Assembly: GCF_900106775.1 (NCBI RefSeq) | Contig: NZ_FNNQ01000016.1 | Location: forward strand, 1-64,000 | Source: Marininema mesophilum | Lineage (GTDB): Bacteria; Bacillota; Bacilli; Thermoactinomycetales; DSM-45169 | Length of the DNA stretch: 64,000 nt | Reading direction: 5' to 3' | Shown here: one piece after another, positions 1 through 8,395 of the stretch | How the letters are laid out: each line of letters begins with the position of its first letter | Numbering within the stretch: position 1 is the first letter of the stretch | The notes under the pieces: model-generated | Database searches by the model: none | The model's input: the letters and a program-made list of their open reading frames with translations, nothing else | Told to the model about the DNA's origin: nothing | Made by a program: the position numbers and the translations under genes

Positions 1-129
1 GTGAAGAACCTGAATCTTCGCTCATGGATATGCCCTACGTGCCACTCTCACCATGACCGAGACATCAATGCATCCAAGAACATCTTGCAAGAAGGACTAA
101 AGATTTTTGCGGTTGGGCAGACCGTTTAA
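1..129 (+). CDS. tnpB: TnpB (OrfB) of an IS200/IS605-type element, C-terminal end only
   Basis: The reading frame is open from base 1 and ends in TAA at 129, giving 42 residues of a protein whose start lies outside the window. It carries the CPTC half of the TnpB zinc ribbon and the downstream HHDRDINASKNI block, which is the conserved RuvC-III segment with its catalytic aspartate. TnpB is the RNA-guided nuclease encoded by these elements. An IS605-like right-end hairpin follows within 50 bases. Only the end is visible, so intactness cannot be judged. Confidence 0.85.
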   Translation: MKNLNLRSWICPTCHSHHDRDINASKNILQEGLKIFAVGQTV

Positions 130-154
130 GCTTGGAGTATATCCTGTCAGTAGA

Positions 155-200
155 CGGGAGTTCCCAAGAATCCCACTGCTTCAGCTGTGGGAGTGTCAAA
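155..200 (+). mobile_element. Right end of IS200/IS605-type element with subterminal hairpin
   Basis: Directly after the tnpB stop there is a GGGAGTTCCCAAGAATCCC block, then a hairpin (CCCAC...GTGGG, about 172-191) and the closing GAGTGTCAA. A near-identical block without a transposase occurs at 14005-14050. In this family the right end is the TnpA recognition hairpin and also the scaffold of the TnpB guide RNA, so an omega-RNA probably runs through the tnpB 3' end with its guide beginning near 200. The exact cleavage site is inferred. Confidence 0.65.
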
Positions 201-301
201 AGCAAGTCTATGTAGTTTGGAAGGGTGGGCAGGGGTTCGTGGATGTGAAAAAAAAGCAGTTATTTAGACTGCAGCTTTGATAGAAAGGAACGGTCTTCAC
301 G

Positions 302-706
302 GTGTTCAGTGAGAAAACATTGTTGGCAAATGAGCGGTTTGCGCCGATGGATGCCGACACTTTCGACGACCGGGGCCCGTATTGGCAAGAATGTGCAGGA
401 GATTACTGTACCCGTTCGCTAGTGTTGGAGAAGGGTTGGTATACGGTTACTTGGTCTCTAATAACTATGGAAGATCATGAGGATATACCCATATTTCGAA
501 CTAAACTTTTCGGCGAAGATGGACAGCTAGTGATGGGGTTGCCCTTAGACGAGGATAGTGAGGCAGTTGGCTATCATACGATGACGGTAAACGTACCCGC
601 AGATGGTTTCTATTTTTTTCAAATACATGCGGAGAATGTTACTTGGAAGCTGGCTCTTTTGCGTATCCCTGTTCGGAATAGCATCAGCAATGATCCTGAT
701 AGATAA
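302..706 (+). CDS. Hypothetical soluble protein, 134 aa
   Basis: I do not recognise this protein. It starts at GTG with an AAAGGAA ribosome binding site about 10 bases upstream and is followed by a terminator. It has no signal peptide or membrane segment. It is acidic and rich in aromatic residues, with alternating hydrophobic stretches (WYTVTWSLI, TMTVNVPADGFYFFQIHAENVTWKLALL) that suggest a single beta-sandwich domain of the bacterial pre-peptidase or carbohydrate-binding type; that fold is a guess. It sits alone between an IS605 right end and an oxidoreductase gene, so it may be accessory DNA. Confidence 0.6.
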   Translation: MFSEKTLLANERFAPMDADTFDDRGPYWQECAGDYCTRSLVLEKGWYTVTWSLITMEDHEDIPIFRTKLFGEDGQLVMGLPLDEDSEAVGYHTMTVNVPADGFYFFQIHAENVTWKLALLRIPVRNSISNDPDR

Positions 707-715
707 TTCTCGAGG

Positions 716-743
716 AACTCCCTTTCAGGAGGGGGTTTTTTTG
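716..743 (+). terminator. Intrinsic terminator
   Basis: AACTCCC pairs with GGGGGTT across an eight-base loop and is followed by a run of T. It lies 10 bases after the stop of the hypothetical gene. Confidence 0.7.
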
Positions 744-800
744 TGTCATGGTACAATGGTTAAGGTGGTCTAGAATTTTGCTACTGAGGAGGACTTGATC

Positions 801-1802
801 ATGGTGGAGCAATTTCGTGGATATATGGTAGAAAAGCATGAAGATTCATTTTCTAAAGGAATTAAGGAATTGAATATGGATCAACTTCCGCAGGGTGAAG
901 TCATGGTGCGAGTTGCTTGGTCAGGAGTAAATTTTAAAGATGGGTTAGCAAGTACCCCTACTGGTCGAATTATAGAATCTTACCCTATGATTCCTGGGGT
1001 CGATCTAACAGGAACAGTGATCCAATCAGATGATCCCCGATTTGCTAAAGGGGATGAAGTGATTGTAGCGAGTGCGGAACTAGGTGTTTCCCATTTTGGT
1101 GGTTTTAGTGAGTATGCCCGTGTGCCAGCAGATTGGATCATTCCGCTTCCGGATGGACTCACTTTACGTGAAGCAATGATCCTTGGTACAGCTGGATTTA
1201 CCGCCGCTATGTCCATTCAACGAATGGAGGAAAATGGACTAACCCCTGATGCAGGGAAAGTTCTTGTAACAGGCGCTACCGGGGGAGTGGGAAGTACCGC
1301 TGTAGCCATGCTGGCGCAACAAGGGTATCGTGTTGCCGCAGGGACAGGGAAAGCATTGGAACATGATTATTTAAATAAACTAGGTGCAACAGAAATTCTA
1401 GCACGAGAAGAACTACTTAATCCAAATAAACGGCCGCTTTTGAAAACACGTTGGGCAGGTGCAGTAGATCCTGTTGGTGGAGATATTCTTTCTTACCTAC
1501 TTTCCACTGTCTCCTTTGGTGGCTCTATTGCTCTGAGTGGCTTAACGGGAGGAGCTAGTTTTTCATCGACTGTTTATCCTTTTATTCTACGAGGGATCAA
1601 TTTGCTTGGTATTGATTCAGCTCATATTAGCAATGAGTATCGAAGGCAAGTATGGAAGAGGTTAGCTACCGATTTAAAACCAGAAACTCTTTTGGAAAGC
1701 ATCGGTAGTACAGAAATCACCTTAGACGAGTTGCCTCATGCGTTGAAGAGGATTTTACAGGGTGGTGTGCGAGGGCGCATCCTGGTGAACCTACAAGGGT
1801 AA
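801..1802 (+). CDS. YhdH/YhfP-family quinone oxidoreductase (acrylyl-CoA reductase type)
   Basis: This is a zinc-free medium-chain dehydrogenase/reductase of 333 residues. An N-terminal GroES-like domain (VAWSGVNFKDGLAS, PGVDLTGTV) precedes a Rossmann NADPH-binding domain with VLVTGATGGVGSTAVAML. YhdH/AcuI relatives reduce acryloyl-CoA or quinone-like enones with NADPH in the cytosol; the natural substrate here is unknown. ATG 801 is preferred over the in-frame TTG at 795 because GAGGAGG (786-792) is correctly spaced only from the ATG. It is monocistronic. Confidence 0.88.
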   Translation: MVEQFRGYMVEKHEDSFSKGIKELNMDQLPQGEVMVRVAWSGVNFKDGLASTPTGRIIESYPMIPGVDLTGTVIQSDDPRFAKGDEVIVASAELGVSHFGGFSEYARVPADWIIPLPDGLTLREAMILGTAGFTAAMSIQRMEENGLTPDAGKVLVTGATGGVGSTAVAMLAQQGYRVAAGTGKALEHDYLNKLGATEILAREELLNPNKRPLLKTRWAGAVDPVGGDILSYLLSTVSFGGSIALSGLTGGASFSSTVYPFILRGINLLGIDSAHISNEYRRQVWKRLATDLKPETLLESIGSTEITLDELPHALKRILQGGVRGRILVNLQG

Positions 1803-1993
1803 TGAGATTGGGGTCGTGACTGTAAGGAAGTCCTGGTGAGAAGTAGTTTCTTAAGATTCTGCTTCCTTAAGTGAATCTATCATGATATTTGTCTAGTGAT
1901 AGTTTGTGTGACAATATTAAGATATACTTATTTAGAGAATAACGGAAATAAGAGGGGAAAGATGAAGGAAATAAAAAAGAGGAGCGTGGTAGA

Positions 1994-2758
1994 GTGAATC
2001 TATGGATACGAAGTGGAGTTGGTCTGCTCTTAGGGGTTTTGCTATTGACGGGATGTCAATCCGCTGATGGTGATAATGCGGAAAAACGAGCCAAAATGGC
2101 GAAGGAAGAAAAGGCCGCAAAAAAGGAAGAAAAAGAATCCCTACGTGTTGCGGTCAATGAAGAAACAAGTAAAGCCTGGCGAGATAAGAAGGGAAAAGTG
2201 AAGGCCATCGGTGCGGCTGCAATTCGTAATACGGGAAAAAAAGCGGTGGAATTGGACTCGGTTCAGCTTTATTTCCTAAGCAAAGACAAGAAACTACTAG
2301 CCAAAAAGGAAGTACTAGCTGTTGTACCTAAAATACTGAAACCCGGTGAGACTGCTTATGTAGGTGGTGTCCATGAGCTAACTTCCCTAAAGGAACCAGA
2401 TGAGCTGGACCGAGTCTCTGTGAAGCCTCATGTGATTCCTGCTCTTAAATCAGTACCAGAGATAAAGTTGGTAGATATCAAGGGGGATAAGGATCGTAAA
2501 GGGAAGGTAAGTGTGAAGGGTACTGTTAAAAATGAGAGTACAAAAGAGATGAAAGATATACTTTTATCCGCGGTACTTAAGGATAAACAGGGAAGATTAC
2601 TTGCGGTTTTACACGATTATCTCAATGTGAAGATTCCAGGAGGAAAGAGCGCCTCCTTTACTGCGGAAGATCATACATTACCGAAGGAATTAATGAAACA
2701 GGTGGATGTCAATCAATCAGAGGTAGAAGCATACCCACTAGTGAGTGGTAAGCAGTAA
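1994..2758 (+). CDS. Lysine-rich lipoprotein with two FxLYD-like beta domains
   Basis: The 254-residue product begins with a lipoprotein signal peptide ending in the lipobox LLTGC, so it should be anchored to the outer face of the membrane. A charged linker of about 30 residues (KRAKMAKEEKAAKKEEKE) leads into two similar domains, each with the pattern G.V.N...K....V.L...L.D..G.LL, which resembles FxLYD or DUF5067 domains. The function is unknown. GTG 1994 follows a GAGGAG site. A strong terminator lies downstream, so it is a single-gene unit. Confidence 0.75.
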   Translation: MNLWIRSGVGLLLGVLLLTGCQSADGDNAEKRAKMAKEEKAAKKEEKESLRVAVNEETSKAWRDKKGKVKAIGAAAIRNTGKKAVELDSVQLYFLSKDKKLLAKKEVLAVVPKILKPGETAYVGGVHELTSLKEPDELDRVSVKPHVIPALKSVPEIKLVDIKGDKDRKGKVSVKGTVKNESTKEMKDILLSAVLKDKQGRLLAVLHDYLNVKIPGGKSASFTAEDHTLPKELMKQVDVNQSEVEAYPLVSGKQ

Positions 2759-3091
2759 TAAATAGTGTGCAGTAGACCTCCTAGGTAGATTCTTTCCATG
2801 CCTGCCTTTACAGATCTAGGCTCATTTTCTTGCGTAATAAAGAGCTGCAATTCTCTTTTATGAGATTGTAGCTCTTTATTTAAAAAGTCCATACCCTATA
2901 AATGCTTCTGTGTCCCTTCTTATATCTTTTGTTTGATCAGATGTGTAGGATGGTAATTCGGCTTACCATATTTCCCCTTTGTATCATATTCGTTAAAATA
3001 AGTTTCCGCAAAACCCGCAAAACCTTCATCCAATACTGGATTACAGCATTCCGCAAATAAGCAGGTATTTAGGGAAGCCCTGCGTTGTAGT
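2759..3091. other. Intergenic stretch with one bidirectional terminator
   Basis: This gap holds the terminator at 2837-2885 and otherwise no supported gene. A reverse-strand frame (3165-2920) is open but lacks a ribosome binding site and overlaps the BceAB operator. Confidence 0.5.
2837..2885. terminator. Long hairpin terminator after the lipoprotein gene
   Basis: AATAAAGAGCT pairs with AGCTCTTTATT, with a further inner stem and a short loop, and the structure is followed by AAAAA. It can act on either strand. Confidence 0.75.
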
Positions 3092-3119
3092 CTTACAAAA
3101 ATGTAAGGTTTATGTAAGG
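3092..3119 (+). promoter_or_regulatory. BceR-like response-regulator binding site
   Basis: CTTACA (3092-3097), a four-base AAAA spacer and TGTAAG (3102-3107) form a perfect inverted repeat, followed by a further half-site TATGTAAGG one turn downstream. The TnACA-N4-TGTAA layout is the known operator type of BceR/PsdR-like regulators that control peptide-antibiotic ABC transporters. It lies about 100 bases before the bceA-like gene, next to a TACATA -10-like box. No sensor kinase or response regulator gene is nearby. Confidence 0.65.
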
Positions 3120-3212
3120 TAAATACATAGAAGGAGACCGATTCATCCAGTAAAGTATGAATCAAAGAGATCTGTTGGTCTAACTTACATGAATGAAGGG
3201 AGACATAGCACA

Positions 3213-3986
3213 GTGGAAATGTTAAAAGTACAAGGATTAAGTAAATTATATGCAGGGAAAGTATCGACGCGTGCTTTAACCGATATTCAGTTGAGTGTGG
3301 AACAAGGGGAGTTTGTTGGGATTATGGGTCCCTCGGGTAGTGGAAAAACCACTCTTCTCAATATGGTAGCCACCGTGGATACCCCGACTTCCGGAGAAAT
3401 CATTATTAATGGTAAAAATCCTCATACCTTTAAGAAAAATAAATTAGCGAAGTTTAGACGAAGACATCTCGGTTTTGTATTTCAAGACTTCAACTTACTA
3501 GATACCCTAACGATTGCCGAAAATATTGTCTTGCCCCTTACTTTAGACAAGGAAAGTGTCAAAGAAATGGATCGGAAATTAAACGCCGTAGCAGAGAAAT
3601 TAGGAATCGTCGAGATTCTAAAGAAACGAACCTATGAAGTCTCGGGAGGACAACAACAACGGGCGGCTATTGCACGTGCTGTGATTCACTCGCCGTCTCT
3701 TTTATTAGCGGATGAACCGACTGGGGCTTTGGATTCTAAATCGTCTCGTACCGTTATGGAAATGATCGAGATGATTAACGAAACGGAAGGAACCACTACT
3801 TTGCTGGTGACGCATGATGCACAGGCTGCTAGTTATTGTCACCGAGTGGTTTTTATTAAGGATGGCCAATTACACAGCGAAATTCATCGTGGATCCAATC
3901 GGCAAGCATTTTTCCAAGAAATTATCGATATGCTTTCTTTTTTAGGAGGGAATGATCATGAACTTTCGTCAGTTCGCGTTAAATAA
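3213..3986 (+). CDS. BceA-type ABC transporter ATP-binding protein
   Basis: This cytosolic ATPase of the MacB/LolD class has Walker A (GPSGSGKTT), a Q-loop (VFQDFNLLDTLT), the signature VSGGQQQRAAIARA, Walker B (LLLADEPTGALD) and the H-loop (LLVTHD). It should power the FtsX-like permease encoded next, forming a peptide-antibiotic (bacitracin-type) resistance or sensing transporter. GTG 3213 is preferred over ATG 3189 because GAAGGGAGA (3195-3203) is spaced 9 bases from it, while nothing precedes 3189. The gene overlaps the permease gene by 29 bases. Confidence 0.88.
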   Translation: MEMLKVQGLSKLYAGKVSTRALTDIQLSVEQGEFVGIMGPSGSGKTTLLNMVATVDTPTSGEIIINGKNPHTFKKNKLAKFRRRHLGFVFQDFNLLDTLTIAENIVLPLTLDKESVKEMDRKLNAVAEKLGIVEILKKRTYEVSGGQQQRAAIARAVIHSPSLLLADEPTGALDSKSSRTVMEMIEMINETEGTTTLLVTHDAQAASYCHRVVFIKDGQLHSEIHRGSNRQAFFQEIIDMLSFLGGNDHELSSVRVK

Positions 3987-5898
3987 CGTCAGACGAAATG
4001 CACGGGCTTACTCCGCCTATTTCTTAAGTAGTGCCTTTGCGGTCATGATCTTTTTTACCTATGCGGTCTTTATCTTTCACCCTGATATAGTTAATAATCC
4101 TATGGGTACGACAATTAAACGAGGAATGAATGTTGCCGAGTATGTGATTTTTGCGTTTTCCTTTCTTTTTGTGCTCTACTCCATTAGTGCATTCCTTAAA
4201 GTCCGGAAAAAAGAGTTTGGCATTTTAAGTATCTTAGGTTCAGAAGGCAAGCAGTTAAATTGGCTGATCTTTTTGGAAAACATGCTCATTGGTATAGCTT
4301 CCATCCTTATAGGACTCGCTAGTGGACTGCTTCTGTCTAAATTATTCCTGCTAATTGGGGCTCGGGTGGCGGAGATGAAGGAACTTTCCTTTTATTTACC
4401 ATGGAAAGCGATGGCACTGACTACGATTTGTTTTTTGGCACTCTTTTTCGTGATTTCTTTGCTGACCTTATTCCTCGTGCGTCAAAACCGAGTCCTTGAA
4501 TTAATACAAGGATCGAGTAAGCCAAAATCAGAACCCAAAGCCTCCGTCTGGCTCTCTTTCTTATCCATGGCTTGTTTTGTTGGAGCTTTCTATTTGATGA
4601 AGCAAAAATTTGACCCTGACAATTTGATTTTCATTGTACTGTTAGGGACGATTGCGACTTACTTCTTTTTTACACAGCTCAGTATTTTTATCATTCGTTT
4701 ATTAAAGAAGAATCGGCCCTTCTTTTGGCGGGGGACCAATCTTCTCTGGGTTTCGGAAATGGCGTATAAAGTCAAAGATAATGCGCGGATGTTTTTTATG
4801 ATTACTATTGTTATCGCCATGTCATGCTCGGTGATAGGAATCATTCTTAACGTAAATGGGCAGATGGCGCAAGCATTTAAGAAGAGTGAATTTGCCTATA
4901 ATTATGTGACATCTCAGGATGATAAGTGGAAATTCGACTTCACTCAAATAAAAAAAGATACCACGAAAATAGACCAAGAGTTGAAGAAAGCAGGTATCAA
5001 ATATAAAAAAATAAGGTATTCTACGCTCAGTCCAGGTACCAAAGAAATCGAGGGCTCTACAGAAGTGATGAAAGTATCTAGCTTTAATCGTTTAGCAGAT
5101 ATATACGATGTACCCAAAGTTTCCTCATTACAGTCGAATGAAACCCTATTAATTCGAAATCCACTTTCTGCAGATAAGGAAAAAATAAAAAAAGTAAAAA
5201 ATCTTACGATGGCAAAAGGTAAAGCGTCATTTATTGCAATAAAACAATTCGAAAAAAAGCTAGTTCCTTACGGTCACCTAGCTGTGATCTCAGATTCAGC
5301 CTACGCACAGCTGAAGAAAAAAATGCCATCAGCTGCAAGAGAGGATATTAGTACCTCTTATTACATTCCTGAATGGTCCAAGAATCAACTGCCTGATTCC
5401 TTAGAAACAAAGATTGGGAAAAAATTTGTAAATTTGTCTAGGGAAAACGCGAAGACCCAGGAAGACAGTATTGTTATTTTTCAGTCTCGTGCATATGACT
5501 ATGTAATGATAAAGCAAGCGATGAATATCGCAAGCTTTATAGGCGTATTTATTGCAGCGATCTTCTCACTCTCTACAGCTAGCTTCTTATACTTTAAGCT
5601 GTATACAGACTTAAACCAAGACCGTTATCTTGTCTATAGCCTTTCTAGAATGGGGTTAAGCACTAAAGAGATGAAGAGATCTGCGACGATTCAAATTGCG
5701 GCGTTGTTCTTTATCCCCCTTGTTGTAGCAGGATTGGAAACACTGATTGCTTTATCTTTATTAAATAAGCAGCTTGGTCTAGGGGATTCCTTGATCCCTA
5801 CCCTGATGGGAATTGGTAGTTTCTTTACCGTACAATTGATCTACTTCTTTATTGTGAGGTCTCGTTATCTAACTCAGCTTAAACGAGTCATGGTTTAA
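3958..5898 (+). CDS. BceB-type ABC transporter permease
   Basis: The 646-residue permease has the BceB layout: an N-terminal membrane helix, three more helices within the first 190 residues, a middle pair, then helix 7 and a large extracellular domain (roughly residues 300-510, lysine-rich), followed by the last three helices and a second FtsX-like domain. BceB permeases bind antimicrobial peptides through this extracellular domain and can signal to a BceS kinase. AGGAGGG (3944-3950) fits ATG 3958, so I start there rather than at 3952. The partner two-component genes are not in the window. Confidence 0.88.
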   Translation: MNFRQFALNNVRRNARAYSAYFLSSAFAVMIFFTYAVFIFHPDIVNNPMGTTIKRGMNVAEYVIFAFSFLFVLYSISAFLKVRKKEFGILSILGSEGKQLNWLIFLENMLIGIASILIGLASGLLLSKLFLLIGARVAEMKELSFYLPWKAMALTTICFLALFFVISLLTLFLVRQNRVLELIQGSSKPKSEPKASVWLSFLSMACFVGAFYLMKQKFDPDNLIFIVLLGTIATYFFFTQLSIFIIRLLKKNRPFFWRGTNLLWVSEMAYKVKDNARMFFMITIVIAMSCSVIGIILNVNGQMAQAFKKSEFAYNYVTSQDDKWKFDFTQIKKDTTKIDQELKKAGIKYKKIRYSTLSPGTKEIEGSTEVMKVSSFNRLADIYDVPKVSSLQSNETLLIRNPLSADKEKIKKVKNLTMAKGKASFIAIKQFEKKLVPYGHLAVISDSAYAQLKKKMPSAAREDISTSYYIPEWSKNQLPDSLETKIGKKFVNLSRENAKTQEDSIVIFQSRAYDYVMIKQAMNIASFIGVFIAAIFSLSTASFLYFKLYTDLNQDRYLVYSLSRMGLSTKEMKRSATIQIAALFFIPLVVAGLETLIALSLLNKQLGLGDSLIPTLMGIGSFFTVQLIYFFIVRSRYLTQLKRVMV

Positions 5899-5949
5899 CG
5901 ATTTGCGATGAAGCAGGAGAAGCTGATGACGAGTACTCGATTTTTGAAG

Positions 5950-5984
5950 GAGAGCATTCGGCATGCGCCGGGTGCTCCTTTTTG
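5950..5984 (+). terminator. Intrinsic terminator of the bceAB-like operon
   Basis: GAGCA...TGCTC with an inner CGGC/GCCG stem and two G-T pairs forms an 11-bp hairpin followed by TTTTT. Confidence 0.8.
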
Positions 5985-6129
5985 CCTGAGAGCTGTGAAG
6001 TGTTTTAAGGATTTTTATTAATAAATCGATTGGGTGTAGTTGGCTTGTAACAACCAGTTCCTTGGCGAAAGGTAGCGACGACGAAGAGATAATAAAACTG
6101 TGAATGAGTTATGAAAGGATTGATCTAAT

Positions 6130-6981
6130 GTGCAAAAAAATAAAAGGATTGTGCCGTTGTTTTTAGTGGCTATGCTCGTTGCTACTGTTATGGTTCCCTT
6201 TGAAACACAAGCGGAAAGTAAAAAGTTGATCGTCCGTTTTATAGATGTTGGGCAAGGTGATAGCGCTCTTATACAATTTCCCTCTGGGAAAACGATGCTG
6301 ATCGATGGCGGGGAAAAGGAAGAGGGTTCTAGTCTCGTAAAAAAACTAAAGAAGTGGAAAATCAAAAAAATTGATATTCTAGTGGCAACACATCCCCATC
6401 CAGATCACATTGGTGGGCTTATCTCCGTGTTAAGTAGCATTTCTGTAAACAGTGTTTATGCTCCCAAGGTGAGTGATAATACGGATACCTATAGGGAGTT
6501 TTTGAAAAGGGTGAAGAGTAAGCGATTGACCATTAAAACAGCAAAGGCTAATATCACTCTGTCAGTTGGTAAGGATGCTACAGCAAAGATGATCGCACCT
6601 GTGAAGGCATACATAAACGGTAGGATAAACGACTGGAGTGCTGTAGTAAAAGTGACTCATGGGAAAAATAGCTTCCTCTTTACAGGGGACGCAGAATCAA
6701 AAGCTGAAAGTGATATGGTTAACAGCAAGCAACCTTTGACAGCTAATGTCTTGAAAGTTGCACACCATGGGGCAAAGTCTTCCTCTACAACAGCTTTTTT
6801 AAATAAGGCAAAACCAAAGTACGCGATTATCTCTGTAGGGAAAAATTCCTACGGTCATCCTGATAATGGTGTACTGGAACGATTGAAAAAGGCAGGTGCC
6901 ACGGTTTACCGAACGGATAACAAAGGAGATATCATAGTCTCTAGTGATCAGAAAAGGGTCAAGTTTTCAAGTGCTCGATGA
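6130..6981 (+). CDS. Secreted ComEC/Rec2-like metallo-beta-lactamase-fold hydrolase
   Basis: The 283-residue protein has an N-terminal signal peptide (KKNKRIVPLF-type charged start, hydrophobic core, cleavage near TQAES). The rest is the beta-lactamase-like domain found at the ComEC C-terminus: FIDVGQGDSALIQFPSGKTMLIDGG, THPHPDHIGG (HxHxDH metal site), LFTGDAE and LKVAHHGAKSS. Free-standing relatives are probably extracellular nucleases or phosphodiesterases. GTG 6130 follows AAAGGA. It is monocistronic, and nothing suggests a competence role here. Confidence 0.82.
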   Translation: MQKNKRIVPLFLVAMLVATVMVPFETQAESKKLIVRFIDVGQGDSALIQFPSGKTMLIDGGEKEEGSSLVKKLKKWKIKKIDILVATHPHPDHIGGLISVLSSISVNSVYAPKVSDNTDTYREFLKRVKSKRLTIKTAKANITLSVGKDATAKMIAPVKAYINGRINDWSAVVKVTHGKNSFLFTGDAESKAESDMVNSKQPLTANVLKVAHHGAKSSSTTAFLNKAKPKYAIISVGKNSYGHPDNGVLERLKKAGATVYRTDNKGDIIVSSDQKRVKFSSAR

Positions 6982-7211
6982 TCTGGTGTGGTTTATGTTG
7001 GAAATTTCAGTATTGGCCATAGAGGCTTGAAGTCTCTCAGCTGGTCACTGCTGTCTATCTTGTAAATCATCTGCTGCAAAGTAGACAATGCCTATTATCT
7101 TAAGCAAGTCTATTAGTGACACAAGCGGTTCTAGATTCATTGGCCACTCACGGGCTGGATCAGTATTTATCATTTTTAACACTCGTTTTTTAGCATCGCG
7201 ATTGGAAGCGG

Positions 7212-7406
7212 TTGTCTCATTTTAAGATCCAACAAATCGTCCTCAATAGTACAAAAGCTGGAAGTGTTATCTTGTTCCACTCAGGTGGGGGAGATCGTTC
7301 CCGTACTGTAGCTACTTTACCAAGACTGATCGATAAGTTGAGACAACATGGGTATCAATTTACGACAGTAGATCGTCTTATCGGAGTTTCTTCCTACCGG
7401 AACTAA
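7212..7406 (+). pseudogene. C-terminal remnant of a polysaccharide deacetylase
   Basis: About 60 residues match the end of a NodB-type polysaccharide deacetylase: the block STKAGSVILFHSGGGDRS followed by TLPRLIDKLRQHGYQFTTVDRLIG. The upstream catalytic motifs (the metal-binding Asp-Asp and HxxxH) are missing in all frames and there is no ribosome binding site, so this is a decayed gene. Such enzymes normally de-acetylate peptidoglycan or spore cortex. The 230 bases upstream show no gene. Confidence 0.7.
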
Positions 7407-7616
7407 GTGGAACTACATTGGTATATCATACAATGATATGTATATAATTTATCATTATGGGTTGATTTAATTAGTATATAAAAATAAAAATTTGCCCCTA
7501 TTTTTTAGAGTTTAATAACAAATGAACTTATGTTTGAAATTGCCATCATATGGAGCTGGTTAAGCGAGCGAATGATTACTATAATGGTGGGTAAGATCAT
7601 TTAAGGAGTGAATATC

Positions 7617-7994
7617 TTGCAAAACATTCGCCATTTCCCCCCTTTTATGGGTGCGTTTGCGCTATTTTTCGCTCTCTTTACCCCGGCGGCTTTTGCAAGT
7701 GGAGATGAACTTGTCGTAACAGCCAAAGAACAACAACAGTATCCTATCCTTGAGTCAACAGGTGCTAAAGTAGATCAGATCCTCAAGTCAACAGGTGCTA
7801 AAGTAGACCACTTTCTTAAGTCAACAGGTGCTAAAGTTGATCGCATCTTTTCGACAACAGGCGCTAAAGCAGGTAAAGATCGCGTCCTTACGGCAACAGG
7901 CTCTAAAGTAGTCAATCGTGTCTATAGGGCCATGGGAGCTATAGTAGATCGCGTCCATAGGGCAATGGGCGCTATAGTAAATATCCGTTCATAA
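7617..7994 (+). CDS. Small secreted protein of tandem 11-residue repeats
   Basis: The product starts with a signal peptide (core FMGAFALFFALFTPAAFA, cleavage about AFA-SG). After a short linker it consists of about seven 11-residue units of the form (R/Q/H)-h-h-x-(S/A)-T/M-G-A-K/I-V-D, for example QILKSTGAKVD. The first units are nearly identical in DNA sequence, and later ones diverge to RVYRAMGAIVD. I start at TTG 7617 because AAGGAG (7603-7608) is spaced 8 bases from it, whereas the GTG at 7608 overlaps that site. No cysteine or anchoring signal is present. I know of no matching family; the role may be structural or antimicrobial, but that is speculation. Confidence 0.65.
   Translation: MQNIRHFPPFMGAFALFFALFTPAAFASGDELVVTAKEQQQYPILESTGAKVDQILKSTGAKVDHFLKSTGAKVDRIFSTTGAKAGKDRVLTATGSKVVNRVYRAMGAIVDRVHRAMGAIVNIRS
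7743..7982 (+). repeat. In-frame 33-bp tandem repeat tract
   Basis: Units such as TCAACAGGTGCTAAAGTAGA recur every 33 bases within the preceding gene. At least three units are almost identical and four are degenerate, with small indels near units 4 and 5. The period is a multiple of three, so the frame is kept. Confidence 0.85.
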
Positions 7995-8146
7995 GCAAGG
8001 CAATGAGTGAAAGAAAAAATAGAGTTAAGAGCGTCAAGTTAGGACGCTCCGGCTCAGTAAAATCCGGAATATTATGATCAATCGTTTGAATAGATATAGA
8101 TGTAATTGAACCAGAACCCTGATATATAAGAACTATTATTTGTGAA

Positions 8147-8180
8147 GAAGGTACCACTGCTTTATGGTACCTTCTTTTTT
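8147..8180. terminator. Strong bidirectional terminator
   Basis: GAAGGTACCA and TGGTACCTTC form a perfect 10-bp stem with an 8-base loop, followed by seven T. A second T-less hairpin (GAGCGTC...GACGCTC, 8029-8049) lies closer to the repeat-protein stop. Confidence 0.85.
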
Positions 8181-8395
8181 TAAAATCTATCTTGAGGCGC
8201 ACAAAGGCTGATATGATAGATTTAAGATTCAGGGAAGTGGATATTCTTAATATACATTATAGGGTAATACCAGCGTAGCTGGATTCAATGAGAACGAGAA
8301 GTTCGCCATTTTTAATGCTATATTTCAAAGTTCTCTGTCACAAAAAAGATCATTCCGGTGTCTATAAAGTGGAGAATCGGGAGTGGGGGGATGAA

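Noticed and set aside
2920..3165. Reverse-strand frame of 81 codons with a segment (GKPNYHPTHLIKQ) faintly like an IS transposase N-terminus
   Set aside because: It has no ribosome binding site, overlaps the BceR-like operator and the likeness is a few residues only.
7743..7982. 33-bp repeats that could be mistaken for a CRISPR array
   Set aside because: The repeats are adjacent with no spacers, keep a reading frame and follow a signal peptide.
7972..8202. Reverse-strand frame ending in a hydrophobic helix
   Set aside because: It runs through a strong terminator, has no good start site and overlaps the repeat-protein end.
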